The notes under the pieces were generated by a model that saw nothing but the letters and a program-made list of their open reading frames with translations, was not told where the DNA came from and did no database searches. Below are positions 1 to 12,962 of a stretch of 64,000 bases of DNA, in pieces. The stretch lies in NCBI GenBank assembly GCA_016706565.1, contig JADJJI010000003.1:1-64000 (forward strand), in the 5' to 3' direction. Every line of letters begins with the position of its first letter. Position 1 is the stretch's first letter. The translations under genes and the position numbers were made by a program. This DNA is from Piscinibacter sp. (lineage in GTDB: Bacteria; Pseudomonadota; Gammaproteobacteria; Burkholderiales; Burkholderiaceae_C).

Positions 1-856
1 GGCTCCGGCGCCGGCATCCGCCAGATCAAGGCCAAGACGGTGGATTTCGGCGCCTCCGACATGCCGCTCAAGGATGAAGATCTGGCGAAGGACGGCCTGC
101 TCCAGTTCCCCACCGTGATCGGCGGCGTGGTGCCGGTGGTCAACATCAAGGGCATCACCCCCGGCCAGATCAAGCTGACCGGCCAGGCGCTGGGCGACAT
201 CTACCTCGGCAAGATCACCAAGTGGAACGACCCCGCGCTGACCGCGCTGAACCCCGGCGTGCCGCTGCCCGACGCCGCCATCGCCGTGGTGCGCCGCGCC
301 GACGGTTCGGGCACCAGCTTCATCTTCACCAACTACCTGAGCAAGGTGAACGCCGAGTGGAAGGCCAAGGTGGGCGAAGGCACGGCGGTGAACTGGCCGA
401 CCGGCGCGGGCGGCAAGGGCAACGAGGGCGTGGCCGCCTTCGTGCAGCGCCTGCCCAACTCGATCGGCTATGTCGAGTACGCCTACGTCAAGCAGAACAA
501 GATGACCTACACGCTGATGAAGAACAAGGACGGCCATTTCGTCGCCCCCAACGACACCGCCTTCAAGGCCGCCGCGGCCGGCGCCGACTGGAACAAGACC
601 TTCTTCCAGATCACCACCGAGCAGCCGGGCAAGGACGCCTGGCCGCTGACCGGCGCCACCTTCATCCTGATGCACAAGGCCAGGACAAGCCGGCCAGGCC
701 GCGACCACGCTGAAGTTCTTCGACTGGGCCTACGCCAAGGGCGACAAGATGGCCAGGAGCTGGACTACGTGCCCATGCCCGCAGCGTGAAGGACCTGGTG
801 CGCAAGCCTGGGGCGAGATCAAGGACGCCTCCGGCAAGGCCATGGCCTTCAAGTAA
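1..856 (+). CDS. pstS: Phosphate ABC transporter substrate-binding protein PstS (5' truncated, frameshifted)
   Basis: Periplasmic phosphate-binding protein of the high-affinity Pst transporter. The start lies left of the window. The visible part begins in the N-terminal lobe (GSGAGIRQIK, then DFGASDMPL). It includes the phosphate-binding RRADGSGTSFIF stretch at about 286-325. The first frame reads cleanly to about 680 and then breaks. The expected C-terminus (LKFF.WAYAKGDKMAQELDYVPMP..., ending AMAFK) is spread over other frames to a TAA at 854-856, so at least two single-base indels lie between 680 and 800. It is the first gene of a pstSCAB-phoU-phoBR cluster, which makes the assignment firm. 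The breaks look like consensus errors. The Pho box and promoter are outside the window. Confidence 0.93.
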
Positions 857-916
857 CCCCTGCCGGGCGGCGACGCCTTCCCGGTCGGCCCCGGAGGCCG
901 GCCACGACAGGGCCGC

Positions 917-1914
917 ATGACCGCCAGCCCCACCGTGCCCTCCCCAGGGACGCCCACGAGCGCCCGGAAGCCGCGCCCCGCCGGCGGCCCGCGCTGGGCC
1001 GACCGGTCTTTTCCTGCCTGCGCCGGCGCCGGCCTGGCTGACCCTGGCGCTGCTGCTGGGCATCCTGGTGTCGCTGGTCATCGGCGCCTGGCCGGCCATC
1101 CGGAATACGGCCTGAGTTTCCTGTGGCGCGCCGAATGGGATCCGGTGCAGGACGAGTACGGCGGCCTGGTGATGATCTACGGCACGCTGATGACCTCGTT
1201 CATCGCGCTGCTGATCGCGGTGCCGGTGAGCTTCGGCATCGCGCTGTTCCTCACCGAACTGTCGCCCGGCTGGCTCAAGCGCCCGCTGGGCACGGCCATC
1301 GAACTGCTGGCCGCCGTGCCGTCCATCGTCTACGGCATGTGGGGCCTGCTGGTGTTCGGCCCCATCCTGGCGACCTACGTGCAAGCGCCGCTGCACCCTG
1401 TTTGCCGGCGTTCCCTTCCTGGGGGCGCTGGTGTCCGGCCCGCCGGTGGGCATCGGCATCCTGTCGGCCGGCATCATCCTGGCGATCATGGTGATTCCCG
1501 TTCATCGCCGCGGTGATGCGCGACGTGTTCGAGGTGACGCCGCCGATGCTCAAGGAATCGGCCTACGGCCTGGGCGCCACCACCTGGGAGGTGGTCTCCA
1601 AGGTGGTGCTGCCCTACACCAAGACCGGCGTCATCGGCGGCATCATGCTCGGCCTGGGCCGGGCGCTGGGCGAGACGATGGCCGTGACCTTCGTGATCGG
1701 CAACATGAACCAGCTCGATTCGCTGTCGCTGTTCGAGGCGGCCAACAGCATCACCTCGGCGCTGGCCAACGAGTTCGCCGAGGCCGGCGAAGGCCTGCAC
1801 CAGGCCTCGCTGATCTACCTGGGGCTGGTGCTGTTCTTCATCACCTTCGTCGTGCTGTCGCTGTCCAAGCTGCTGCTGCTGCGCCTGAAGCGCAACGAAG
1901 GAGTGCGCTCATGA
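917..1914 (+). CDS. pstC: Phosphate ABC transporter permease PstC (frameshifted)
   Basis: Inner-membrane permease that pairs with PstA in the Pst phosphate importer. Starts at ATG 917 ([10 protein letters not shown]) and ends at TGA 1912-1914. Recognisable segments are [20 protein letters not shown], then [18 protein letters not shown] at about 1313-1370, and the permease coupling-loop region with [11 protein letters not shown] and [14 protein letters not shown] at about 1560-1705. The protein changes frame near 1010, 1100, 1390 and 1500, so four or more G/C indels interrupt it. Once corrected, the length fits the family at about 330 residues. The stop overlaps the pstA start (ATGA). Confidence 0.92.
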
Positions 1915-2776
1915 CCGTTGCCGGTTTCGATGCCGCGCGCCTGGCCCGGCACCGCGCCGCAAGCGCAACCAACCGCGTCGCGCTGGCCTGTCGCTGGCGG
2001 CCATGGCCTTCGGCGTGTTCTGGCTGCTGTGGATCCTGTTCGAGACGGTGCGCCTGGGCATCGGTGGCCTGGCGCTGTCGGTGTTCACCGAGATGACGCC
2101 GCCGCCGCAGGCCGAGACCGGCGGCCTGGCCAACGCCATCTTCGGCTCGGCGGTGATGGTCTCGCTGGCCACGCTGATCGGCACGCCGATCGGCATCCTG
2201 GCGGGCATCTACCTGGCCGAGTACGGCCAGAAGGGCTGGCTGGGCAGCGTCACGCGCTTCATCAACGACATCCTGCTGTCGGCGCCGTCGATCGTCATCG
2301 GCCTGTTCATCTACGCGGTGGTGGTGGCGCGGGCCAAGAGCTTCTCGGGCTTTGCCGGCGTGCTGGCGCTGTCGCTGATCGTCATCCCGGTGGTCGTGCG
2401 CACCACCGAGAACATGCTCAGCCTGATCCCGAATGCGCTGCGCGAGGCCGCCTATGCGCTGGGCACGCCGAAGTGGAAGGTGATCATGCTGATCACCCTG
2501 AAGTCGGCGCTGGCCGGCGTCATCACCGGCATCCTGCTGGCCGTGGCGCGCATTGCCGGCGAGACGGCGCCGCTGCTGTTCACCGCGCTGTCCAACCAGT
2601 TCTGGACCAGCGACCTGCGCCAGCCGATGGCCAGCCTGCCGGTGACGATCTTCAAGTTCGCGATGAGCCCCTACGAGAACTGGCAGAAGCTGGCCTGGGC
2701 CGGCGTGTTCCTGATCACGCTGGGGGTGCTGGCGCTGAACATCCTGGCGCGCGTGCTGTTCCGCAACAAACACTGA
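1911..2776 (+). CDS. pstA: Phosphate ABC transporter permease PstA (frameshifted near the start)
   Basis: Second membrane subunit of the Pst phosphate importer. ATG 1911 overlaps the pstC stop. The first 25 codons run in one frame ([15 protein letters not shown]) and then shift around 1956 and 1992 into the frame that carries the rest. That frame has [17 protein letters not shown], the conserved [17 protein letters not shown] motif and [15 protein letters not shown], and it ends at TGA 2774-2776. Several hydrophobic helices are evident. Corrected length is about 288 residues, normal for PstA. It is followed 17 bases later by pstB, consistent with one operon. Confidence 0.92.
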
Positions 2777-2793
2777 ACCAAGGCACGCAATCC

Positions 2794-3577
<784 letters not shown>

Positions 3578-3593
3578 ACGGAAGGCACAGACC

Positions 3594-4300
3594 ATGAGCG
3601 ACAAGCATCTCTCCACCCAGTTCGACGCCGAACTGGCCGCCATCTCCACGCGCGTGCTCGAGATGGGCGGCCTGGCCGAATCCCAGGTGACGCAGGCGAT
3701 CTACGCCCTCGTCAACTTCAGCGGCGAAACGGCCTCGCAGGTGCTGCAGGGCGAGGAGCGCGTCAATCAGATGGAACTGGAGATCGACCGCGATCTCTCG
3801 ACCATCATCGCGCGGCGGCAGCCGACCGCGCGCGACCTGCGCCTGCTGATCGCGATCTCCAAGACCATCGCCAACCTCGAGCGTGTGGGCGACGAAGCGG
3901 CACGCATCGCCCGCACCGTGCAGCGCCTGATCAACACGGGTGTGTCCAGCCGCATGCGCCTGCCGGTGGGCGACCTCGCTTCGAGGCCGACCTGGCCACC
4001 GCCTCGCTGCGCAAGGCGCTGGACGCCTTTGCCCGGCTTGACACGGCACGTGCGCTGGAAGTGCTCAAGCAGGACGACCAGATCGACCAGGAATTCGACG
4101 GCCTGATGCGCAAGCTCATCACCTACATGATGGAAGACCCGCGCACCATCTCGGCCAGCATCGACCTGGTGTTCGTGGCCAAGGCCATCGAGCGTGTGGG
4201 CGACCACGCCAAGAACCTGGCCGAGCAGATCATCTACATCGTCAAGGGCACCGACGTGCGGCACACCTCGCTCGAGAACGGACGGTCGATCGTCCGATGA
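3594..4300 (+). CDS. phoU: Phosphate signalling protein PhoU (one frameshift)
   Basis: Helical regulator that links the Pst transporter to the PhoR kinase and represses the Pho regulon when phosphate is plentiful. Begins [18 protein letters not shown] at ATG 3594. Both PhoU repeats are visible, each with the conserved acidic ...ERVGDEA / ERVGDHAKN metal-binding motif (about 3882-3905 and 4190-4215). A missing C near 3979 (gcttc for gccttc) shifts the frame, and the second half reads from about 4020 to the TGA at 4298-4300. Corrected length is about 235 residues. phoB starts 9 bases downstream. Confidence 0.94.
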
Positions 4301-4309
4301 GGCGATGGC

Positions 4310-4990
4310 ATGACCAGGGTCCTGGTGGTCGAGGACGAGCCGGCGATCGCCGACCTGATCGCCATGAACCTGCGCCACGCAGGCTACGAGGTGACGCTGG
4401 CCGCCAGTGCCGAGCAGGCGCAAGCCGCGGTGGACGGCGTGCTGCCCGACCTGGTGCTGCTGGACTGGATGCTGCCCGGGGAGAGCGGCCTGCAGCTCGC
4501 GCGGCGCTGGCGCGCCGACGCGCGCACGCGCGGCCTGTCCATCATCATGCTGACGGCGCGCAGCGACGAGGCCGACAAGATCGCGGGCCTCGACGCCGGC
4601 GCCGACGACTACCTGACCAAGCCGTTCTCGACGAAGGAGTTGCTGGCCCGCATCCGTGCCGTGCTGCGCCGCAAGGCGCCGGAGGCGCTGGAGGACGTGG
4701 TCGAGGTGGCCGGCCTGCGGCTCGACCCCTCGACCCGGCGCGTCGCGCGCGGCGACGGAGGTCAAGCTCGGGCCCACGGAGTTCCGGCTGCTGCACTTCC
4801 TGATGACCCACCCGGAGCGTGTGCACAGCCGCGCCCAGTTGCTCGACCGCGTCTGGGGCGACCATGTCTTCATCGAGGAGCGCACGGTCGACGTGCACGT
4901 CAAGCGCCTGCGCGAGGCGCTGGCGCCGGCGCAGTGCGTCCACCATGATCGAGACCGTGCGGGGGGCCGGCTACCGGCACGCAGCGGTGC
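4310..4990 (+). CDS. phoB: Phosphate regulon response regulator PhoB (frameshifted at the C-terminus)
   Basis: DNA-binding response regulator of the PhoR-PhoB system. It activates pst and other phosphate-starvation genes. ATG 4310 gives [20 protein letters not shown]. The receiver has the acidic pair ED, the phospho-acceptor Asp in LVLLDWMLP and the Lys in DDYLTKPFS. The winged-helix output domain ([24 protein letters not shown], then GAGYR) continues after a frame change near 4760 and another near 4945. The exact stop cannot be placed because of the indels. The 3' end given is set by the family length of about 229 residues. Confidence 0.9.
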
Positions 4991-5009
4991 CGGCCCGGGC
5001 CTGCGTGCG

Positions 5010-6295
5010 AGCAGGCCGTTCTCCCTGGCTGCTGCCGCGCCTGCTGGCCGGCGTGCTGGCCTGCTGGCCGGCGCGTGCGGGCGCCGGCTGGCCGGGCGCT
5101 GCTGTGGCGCGTGCTGGTGGGCGGTGGCCTGGCGTGGCCCTGGCCGGCGGCTCGACAGCCTGCGCGGCGCGCCTGCTGCGCTGGCTGCGCGGCCGCCGGG
5201 ACCGAGCCGGCGCGCGCGACCGGCTTCTGGGGGCGAGCGGGGCCCGTCGAGCGCGCGCCTGCGGCTGCGCGAGCAGCGGCTGGCGCCGCGAGCGCGAGCG
5301 GCTGGCGCAGTTCCTCTCGGCGATCGAGGCGTCGCCCAACGGCGTGCTGCTGCTCGATGGCAACGACCAGATCGACTGGTGCAACGCGTGGCGGCCGACC
5401 ACTTCGGCCTCGACCCCCAGCGCGACCGCGCCAGCGCGTGACCAACCTCGTGCGCGCGCCGGCCTTCGTTGCCTACCTGCAGGAGCGGGCAGCGCAGCCG
5501 AGCTGGTCCCGCCACCCGGGCGGCCAGGGCACCCTGTCGGTGCTGGTGCGGCCCTACGGCGACGGCATGAGGCTGGTGCTGTCGCAGGACATCACCGAGC
5601 GCGAGCGCGCCGAGGCGATGCGGCGCGACTTCGTCGCCAATGTCTCGCACGAGATCCGCACTCCGCTGACGGTGCTGGCCGGCTTCGTCGAGACCATGGC
5701 CAGCCTGCCGCTGACCGGTGCCGAGCGCAGGCGCGTCATCACGCTGATGCAGCAGCAGACCGACCGCATGCAGGTGCTGGTGGCCGACCTGCTGCAGCTG
5801 GCCCAGTTGGAGGGCAGCCCGCGGCCCGCCGGCCGACCGCTGGGTGCGCTGGCGCCACTGCTGGCGCAGGTCGAGGCCGACGCGCGCGCTGTCCGGCGGG
5901 CGGCATCCACTGCCGGTCAGCGGTGGCGAAGGCGCTGAGCTCGCCGGCATCGACCCGGGCTGCTCAGCGCCGTCGGCAACCTGGTCAGCAACGCCGTGCG
6001 CTACACGCCGACGGCGGGCGCATCACCGCGCCTGGCAGGTCCTGGCCGGACGGCAGGGGCGAGCTGGCGGTGAGCGACACGGGCCTGGGGATCGCGCGCG
6101 AGCACATTCCCCGCTTGACGGAGCGCTTCTATCGCGTCGACGGCAGCCGCTCGCGCGACACCGGCGGCACCGGACTCGGCCTCTCGATCGTCAAGCACGT
6201 GGTGCAGCGACACGGCGCGGAGCTCGACATCCAGAGCGAGCCGGGCAAGGGGTCGCGATTCAGGCTCGTCTTTCCTGCCGCACGCGTGCGCGTTT

Positions 6296-6312
<17 letters not shown>
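5010..6312 (+). CDS. phoR: Phosphate regulon sensor histidine kinase PhoR (heavily frameshifted)
   Basis: Membrane sensor kinase that phosphorylates PhoB. The 5' part is scrambled by several indels, but a hydrophobic leader ([12 protein letters not shown] at about 5028-5063) and a PAS-like segment ([17 protein letters not shown], about 5311-5361) are readable. The H-box is [15 protein letters not shown], with the phospho-His near 5649. The ATP-binding part ends with [20 protein letters not shown] and [14 protein letters not shown], in a different frame from the H-box. Stop TGA at 6310-6312. The start position is approximate. In related genomes ppx/ppk often follow phoR. Here a convergent membrane-protein gene overlaps its last codons instead. 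Confidence 0.88.
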
Positions 6313-7968
<1,656 letters not shown>

Positions 7969-7980
7969 GCGCGGGCCAAC

Positions 7981-8001
7981 AAAAAAGGCAGCCGAGGCTG
8001 C
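7981..8001 (-). terminator. Rho-independent terminator of rpmE
   Basis: On the minus strand a GC hairpin (GCAGC, loop of four bases, GCTGC) is followed at once by six T residues. It lies 47 bases past the rpmE stop and before the start of the next minus-strand gene. It should end rpmE transcription and insulate the membrane-protein gene. Confidence 0.75.
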
Positions 8002-8047
8002 GGGCAACCAAGGCGCCGGCGGCCTTTGAGTTCAAGTGCGCGAAGGT

Positions 8048-8302
8048 TCACTTCTCGAGGTGCGCGAACTTGTTGCGGAACTTCTCGACGCGGCCGCCCA
8101 GGCTGTCGACGCTCTTCTGCGTGCCGGTGTAGAACGGGTGCGTCTCGCTGGTCGACTCCAGCTTCATCAGCGGCAGTTCGCGGCCGTCGTCCATCTTGAT
8201 CGTCTCCTTGGTCTGCAGGCAGGAGCGGGTGACGAACTTGAAGCCGTTGGACAGGTCCACGAAGCAGACTTCGCGGTAATTGGGGTGAATGCCGTCTTTC
8301 AT
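8048..8302 (-). CDS. rpmE2: 50S ribosomal protein L31, type B
   Basis: Ribosomal large-subunit protein of 84 residues. Starts [20 protein letters not shown] at ATG 8300-8302 and ends [10 protein letters not shown]. It lacks the CxxC zinc-binding cysteines of type A L31, and it has the type [14 protein letters not shown] motif. Such zinc-free paralogues serve as L31 under zinc limitation in other bacteria, but here it may be the only copy. It is downstream of rho on the same strand and has its own hairpin terminator. Confidence 0.95.
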   Translation of the reverse strand: MKDGIHPNYREVCFVDLSNGFKFVTRSCLQTKETIKMDDGRELPLMKLESTSETHPFYTGTQKSVDSLGGRVEKFRNKFAHLEK

Positions 8303-8387
8303 GCTTGCCTCTGCGCTGGTGGCTGCGGGAGCCACGTCGGACCCGTGCGGCGCACTTTCCGACGCGGGAAAACCGCAGAACGCAGCT

Positions 8388-9651
8388 TCAGCCGCCGCGG
8401 CGCATCATGTCGAAGAAGTCGAGGTTGTTCTTGGTGGCCTTCATCTTCTCGAGGATGAACTCCATCGCCTCGATCTCGTCCATCGGGTAGAGCAGCTTGC
8501 GCAGGATCCAGGTCTTCTGCAGGATCTCGGGCTTGAGCAGCAGTTCTTCGCGGCGCGTGCCCGACTTGTTGATCAGGATCGACGGGTAGACGCGCTTCTC
8601 GGCCATGCGGCGGTCGAGGTGGATCTCGCAGTTGCCGGTGCCCTTGAACTCTTCGTAGATCACCTCGTCCATGCGGCTGCCGGTGTCGATCAGCGCGGTG
8701 CCGATGATGGTCAGCGAGCCGCCTTCCTCGACGTTGCGCGCGGCGCCGAAGAAGCGCTTCGGGCGCTGCAGCGCGTTGGCGTCGACGCCGCCGGTGAGCA
8801 CCTTGCCCGACGAGGGCAGCACGTTGTTGTAGGCGCGGGCCAGGCGGGTGATCGAGTCGAGCAGGATCACCACGTCCTTCTTCAGCTCGACCAGGCGCTT
8901 GGCGCGCTCGATCACCATCTCGGCCACCTGCACGTGGCGCGCGGCGGGCTCGTCGAAGGTGGAGCTGATGACCTCGCCGCGCACGGTGCGCAGCATCTCG
9001 GTCACTTCCTCGGGCCGCTCGTCGACCAGCAGCACGATCAGGTGGATGTCGGGGTGGTTGGCGACGATGGCGTGCGCCAGGTGCTGCATCATCACCGTCT
9101 TGCCGGTCTTGGGCTGCGCCACCAGCAAGGCGCGCTGGCCTTTGCCGATCGGCGCGATCAGGTCGATGATGCGGCCGGTGATGTTCTCTTCCCCTTGAGT
9201 TGTCGCGTTCGAGCTTGAACTGCTCCTTGGGGAACAAGGGCGTCAGGTTCTCGAACATGATCTTGTGCTTGCTCTCCTCGGGCGTCAGGCCGTTGACGCG
9301 GTCGACCTTGACCAGCGCGAAGTAGCGCTCGCCGTCCTTGGGCACCCGCACCTCGCCTTCGACCATGTCGCCGGTGTGCAGGTTGAAGCGGCGGATCTGG
9401 CTGGGCGACAGGTAGATGTCGTCGGTCGACGCCATGTAGCTGGTGTCGATCGAGCGCAGGAAGCCGAAGCCGTCGGGCAGCACCTCGAGCACGCCGTCGC
9501 CGAACACCTGCTCGCCGGCCTTGGCGCGCTTCTTCATGATCGCGAACATCAGCTCCTGCTTGCGCAGGCGGGCGACGTTCTCGATCTCCAGCGCCTCGCC
9601 CATCTTGATGAGCTCGCTGACGTGCTGCGCCTTCAGTTCGGAAAGATGCAT
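8388..9651 (-). CDS. rho: Transcription termination factor Rho (one frameshift)
   Basis: Hexameric RNA helicase that terminates transcription. Begins [20 protein letters not shown] at ATG 9649-9651. The Rho N-terminal helical domain is followed by the cold-shock-like RNA-binding domain (DGFGFLRS) and then the RecA-like ATPase, with Walker [12 protein letters not shown] and Walker [18 protein letters not shown] base missing near 9195 (LKGEENI region) separates the RNA-binding and ATPase halves into two frames. The gene is essential in most bacteria, so this is almost certainly a sequence error. Corrected length of about 420 residues is standard. The trxA-rho gap is a 240-base leader. Confidence 0.97.
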
Positions 9652-9890
9652 GGGGGGACACCCTGGGGTGGTTGTCGACGGCCGTGCCACGCGGCATGGC
9701 GCCGGGTGCGCCTCCAGCGCGCCGGCCAGGATGGCCTGCGGCGCACCAGCGTCGGTCAGGAACGGGGGTAGGGGGAAGCCACGCGCCGGAATCTGGCGCG
9801 ACCCGGAGCCGCGTGGGGGCCGTGGCGTGGTGGCTTGATTGGCTGCAGCGGGGCGGCGACCCGTGGAGCCGGCCCGGTGCGTCAGGCGCG

Positions 9891-9896
9891 ATTATA
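9891..9896 (-). promoter_or_regulatory. Putative -10 element for rho
   Basis: A perfect TATAAT on the minus strand overlaps the trxA stop codon and lies 240 bases upstream of the rho start, leaving a long leader. No convincing -35 hexamer sits 16-18 bases upstream, so this rests on the -10 alone. Rho leaders are known sites of Rho autoregulation in other proteobacteria. Confidence 0.4.
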
Positions 9897-10221
9897 GATG
9901 ACCGTCGAGGAAGGCGGTGAGTTGGGCCTTGGACAGCGCGCCGACCTTGGTGGCGGCCAGCTGGCCGTCCTTGAACAGCATCAGCGTCGGGATGCCGCGG
10001 ATGCCGAACTTGGCCGGCACGTCGCGGTTCTCGTCGACGTTCATCTTGGCGATCTGCAGGCGGCCGTCGTAGTCCTTCGACACTTCGTCGAGGATGGGGG
10101 CGATCATCTTGCAGGGGCCGCACCACTCGGCCCAGTAGTCGACCAGCACGGGCTTGTCGGACTTCAGGACGTCGTTGTCGAACGAGGCGTCGGAGGTGTG
10201 TTTGATCAGATCGCTGCTCAT
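9892..10221 (-). CDS. trxA: Thioredoxin 1
   Basis: Small cytoplasmic thiol-disulfide reductant of 109 residues. The start is ATG 10219-10221 ([14 protein letters not shown]). An upstream in-frame ATG exists, but it adds 17 residues not typical of the family. The active site is WCGPC in [15 protein letters not shown], followed by the cis-Pro loop RGIPTLMLF. The stop TAA is 9892-9894. It lies upstream of rho on the same strand, a common proteobacterial order, and is divergent from the AddB-like gene. Confidence 0.97.
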   Translation of the reverse strand: MSSDLIKHTSDASFDNDVLKSDKPVLVDYWAEWCGPCKMIAPILDEVSKDYDGRLQIAKMNVDENRDVPAKFGIRGIPTLMLFKDGQLAATKVGALSKAQLTAFLDGHL

Positions 10222-10322
10222 GGAATGTCCTTCTGCGGGCACCACGCTGATGGGGTGGCAAGGCACAATCATTCTGACATAAAGCCCCAGCTGCCGTTTC
10301 TTCGCGGGCCGTCTGCTTTCCT

Positions 10323-12962
10323 ATGGCCGCCATAGCGCGACTCCCTCTTGAAGTCCAGGTCCCCGGACCCCATGGCGCGACGCCCTGGGATGCGCTGGCG
10401 CGCCAGGTGACCGATTGGGCCGCGCTGCAGCAGCTCAGCCTGCGCGATGTGGTGTTGCTGCTGCCGTTCGCTCAACTGCTGCCGCTGGCGCGCCAGGCCT
10501 TCGGGCGCATCGGCGGCTGGCAGCCGCGCATCGAGACGACGCAGACGCTGGCCGCCGCGCTGGGCCCCGCCGCGTCCCTGCAGGCCATGCAACTGGCCTT
10601 CGACGTGGCGGCAGACCGCCTCAATGCGGCTCGGCTGATCCGCTCGCAGGGGGCGTCCATGGCCTGGGCGCGCAGCGACCCGCGGCATTTCGATCGTGCC
10701 GTCGCGGCGCTGACGCAGACCGCGCACGACCTCGCGCAGGCCGCTTTCTCCGTCGCCCCTGCGGATCGTGATGCGTACTGGGCGGCGGCGCGCGAGTTGC
10801 TGTCGCCGGGCACGGGGCCCGGCAGCCAGCAGCGCTGGCTGGCGCGGGTGGCGCTCGAGTGGGCGGCGCAGAGTTCAGCGCCGGCCACCGATCGCCTGTT
10901 CGATGAACGACCTGCCGCCTGGGTCGCCCTGCAGGCGGGCGGGCCCGATCCGCTGGTGCAGTCGCTGATGCGCTCTGCCCCGTTCGGCGTGCCCTGCCTC
11001 GTCATCGATGCCGACGCTGCGCCGTCGATGCAGGCTGTTGCCTCCGAGCCGCCGCGCCTCGCGCGCTGCGGCGGTTTCGAGCACGAGGCGCAGTGCGCCG
11101 CCGCTCAGGTGTTGCTGCACCTCGAGCGTGGCGAAGTACCGATCGCGCTCATCGGGCAGGACCGGCAGCTCGTGCGCCGCGTGCGTGCCTTGCTCGAGCG
11201 CCAGCGCGTGCCGTTGGCAGACGAAACGGGCTGGGCGCTGTCGACCACGCGTGCGGCCGCGCAGGTGATGGCGTTGTTGCGCGCCGCGCCGGCGCGTGCC
11301 GGCACCGACGCGTTGTTCGACTGGTTGAAAACCTTGCCGGGCTGGCCCGGCCGCGACGACGCCGCGCTGCGATTGCAGCAACTCGAGCGCCTGTGCCGCA
11401 GGCACGCGTGGTCTCGCATCGAAGCCCTCGACCGGCTCGATCTCGACGCGGACCTCGCGTCCTACTGGGCAACCGTGCGCGCCCAGCTCGAACGGCTGCG
11501 CGCCGCGCGCCTCGGTGTGGCTGCCTGGCTGAACCGGCTGCGCGAGGCGCTGCTGGGCTGTGGCGCCTGGCCACTGCTCGAGGGCGACGAAGCGGGCCGC
11601 GCCGTGCTGTCGGCCCTGCGTCTGCATGCCGTGGCCGATGCCGACGCGGCCTGGCGCGAAGCGGCCGATGCCTCGCCCATGGCGCTCGAAGGCTTCGTGG
11701 CCTGGGTCGACGAGGTGCTGGAGCGATCCAGCTTCATGCCGGCCGGTCCCGGAGGTGCGGCGCAGGTGTTCGTCACGCCGCTGGCGCGGGCGATGCTGCG
11801 GCCTTTCGCCGCGGTGGTGTGCCCCGGCGCCGACGATCGGCATCTGGGTGCGAGCGCGCCGCCGCATCCCTTGCTGTCCGATGCCGAGCAGCTGGCCCTC
11901 GGCCTGCCCGCGCGGGTCGAGCGCCGGCAGCGCGAGACACTGGCCTTCCAGCATGCGCTTGCGCTGAACCGGGTGACGTTCCTGCGGCGCCATGTCGATG
12001 CCAACGGCGAGCCGCTGGCCGACAGCCCGCTGCTGCAGCGGCTGGCGCTCGACCTGTTCGCGCAGGGCCGCGCTCTGGCGGACTGGGCGGATCCGCGGAT
12101 TCATGTCGATCTCGATGCGGCACCCGTGGCCCGGCCGCTGCCGGTGGCTGGTGGACAACTCCCCGGGCGCGTGTCGGCCAGCGCCGTGCAGGCGCTGCGC
12201 GACTGCCCGTACCGATTCTTCTCGCGCCATGTGCTCGGGCTGCGCGAAGACGACGAACTCGAAGCCGAGATCGAGAAGCGCGACTACGGCACCTGGCTTC
12301 ACGAAGTGCTGCACCGCTTCCACCTCACGCGCGAGGCGCCGGGCACGGCGCAGGCCGAGCGCGAGCGCCTGCACGAGCTGGCGCGGGTGGTGCAGGCCGC
12401 GATGGGCCTGGCCGACGACGAGTTCCTGCCCTTCGCCGCCGCCTTCGACGGCGTGGCGGCACGCTACGTGGCCTGGCTGCACGAACGCGACGCGGCCGGC
12501 GCGCGCTGGCAGGACGGCGAGCGCGACTGCCGCAGCCGGCCCGAGGCGCTGCAGGGCGTCGAGCTGCAGGGCGTGATCGACCGCATCGATCGCGTCGAGC
12601 ACGGCACGGCCGTGCAGCTGATCGACTACAAGACGGTGAAGGCCGACAAGCTGAAGCGCCAGGTGCGCGAGCCGCTGGAGGACACGCAGCTCGCGTTCTA
12701 CGCGGCACTGCTGTCGGCCGAAACCGAGAGCCCCTTGCAGGCCTGCTACCTGGCGCTGGACGACGACGAGCGTGTCGTCGAGGTGCCGCATGCGGACGTG
12801 CGGCACAGTGCCGAGGTGATGGTGCGCGAGCTCGGCGGCGAGTTCGCGCGCCTGCGCGCCGGTGCGCCGCTGCCTGCACTCGGCGAGGAGCCGACCTGCG
12901 AACACTGCGAAGCGCGCGGCCTCTGTCGCCGCGATCATTGGCCGGACGGGCAGGGCGCATGA
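10323..12962 (+). CDS. AddB-like PD-(D/E)XK nuclease/inactivated-helicase repair protein
   Basis: Large protein of 879 residues from ATG 10323. The N-terminal two thirds resembles the inactive UvrD-like module of AddB-type proteins and lacks a clear Walker A. The C-terminal nuclease shows VIDRIDRVE followed by QLIDYKTVK (PD-(D/E)XK core, about 12575-12640). Cysteines in RDCPYRFFSRHVLG and the final CEHCEARGLC match the iron-staple arrangement of AddB nucleases. Its stop overlaps the start of the AddA-like helicase gene by four bases, so the two are translated together. The pair should process double-strand breaks in place of RecBCD, an inference from family and context. Confidence 0.85.
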   Translation: MAAIARLPLEVQVPGPHGATPWDALARQVTDWAALQQLSLRDVVLLLPFAQLLPLARQAFGRIGGWQPRIETTQTLAAALGPAASLQAMQLAFDVAADRLNAARLIRSQGASMAWARSDPRHFDRAVAALTQTAHDLAQAAFSVAPADRDAYWAAARELLSPGTGPGSQQRWLARVALEWAAQSSAPATDRLFDERPAAWVALQAGGPDPLVQSLMRSAPFGVPCLVIDADAAPSMQAVASEPPRLARCGGFEHEAQCAAAQVLLHLERGEVPIALIGQDRQLVRRVRALLERQRVPLADETGWALSTTRAAAQVMALLRAAPARAGTDALFDWLKTLPGWPGRDDAALRLQQLERLCRRHAWSRIEALDRLDLDADLASYWATVRAQLERLRAARLGVAAWLNRLREALLGCGAWPLLEGDEAGRAVLSALRLHAVADADAAWREAADASPMALEGFVAWVDEVLERSSFMPAGPGGAAQVFVTPLARAMLRPFAAVVCPGADDRHLGASAPPHPLLSDAEQLALGLPARVERRQRETLAFQHALALNRVTFLRRHVDANGEPLADSPLLQRLALDLFAQGRALADWADPRIHVDLDAAPVARPLPVAGGQLPGRVSASAVQALRDCPYRFFSRHVLGLREDDELEAEIEKRDYGTWLHEVLHRFHLTREAPGTAQAERERLHELARVVQAAMGLADDEFLPFAAAFDGVAARYVAWLHERDAAGARWQDGERDCRSRPEALQGVELQGVIDRIDRVEHGTAVQLIDYKTVKADKLKRQVREPLEDTQLAFYAALLSAETESPLQACYLALDDDERVVEVPHADVRHSAEVMVRELGGEFARLRAGAPLPALGEEPTCEHCEARGLCRRDHWPDGQGA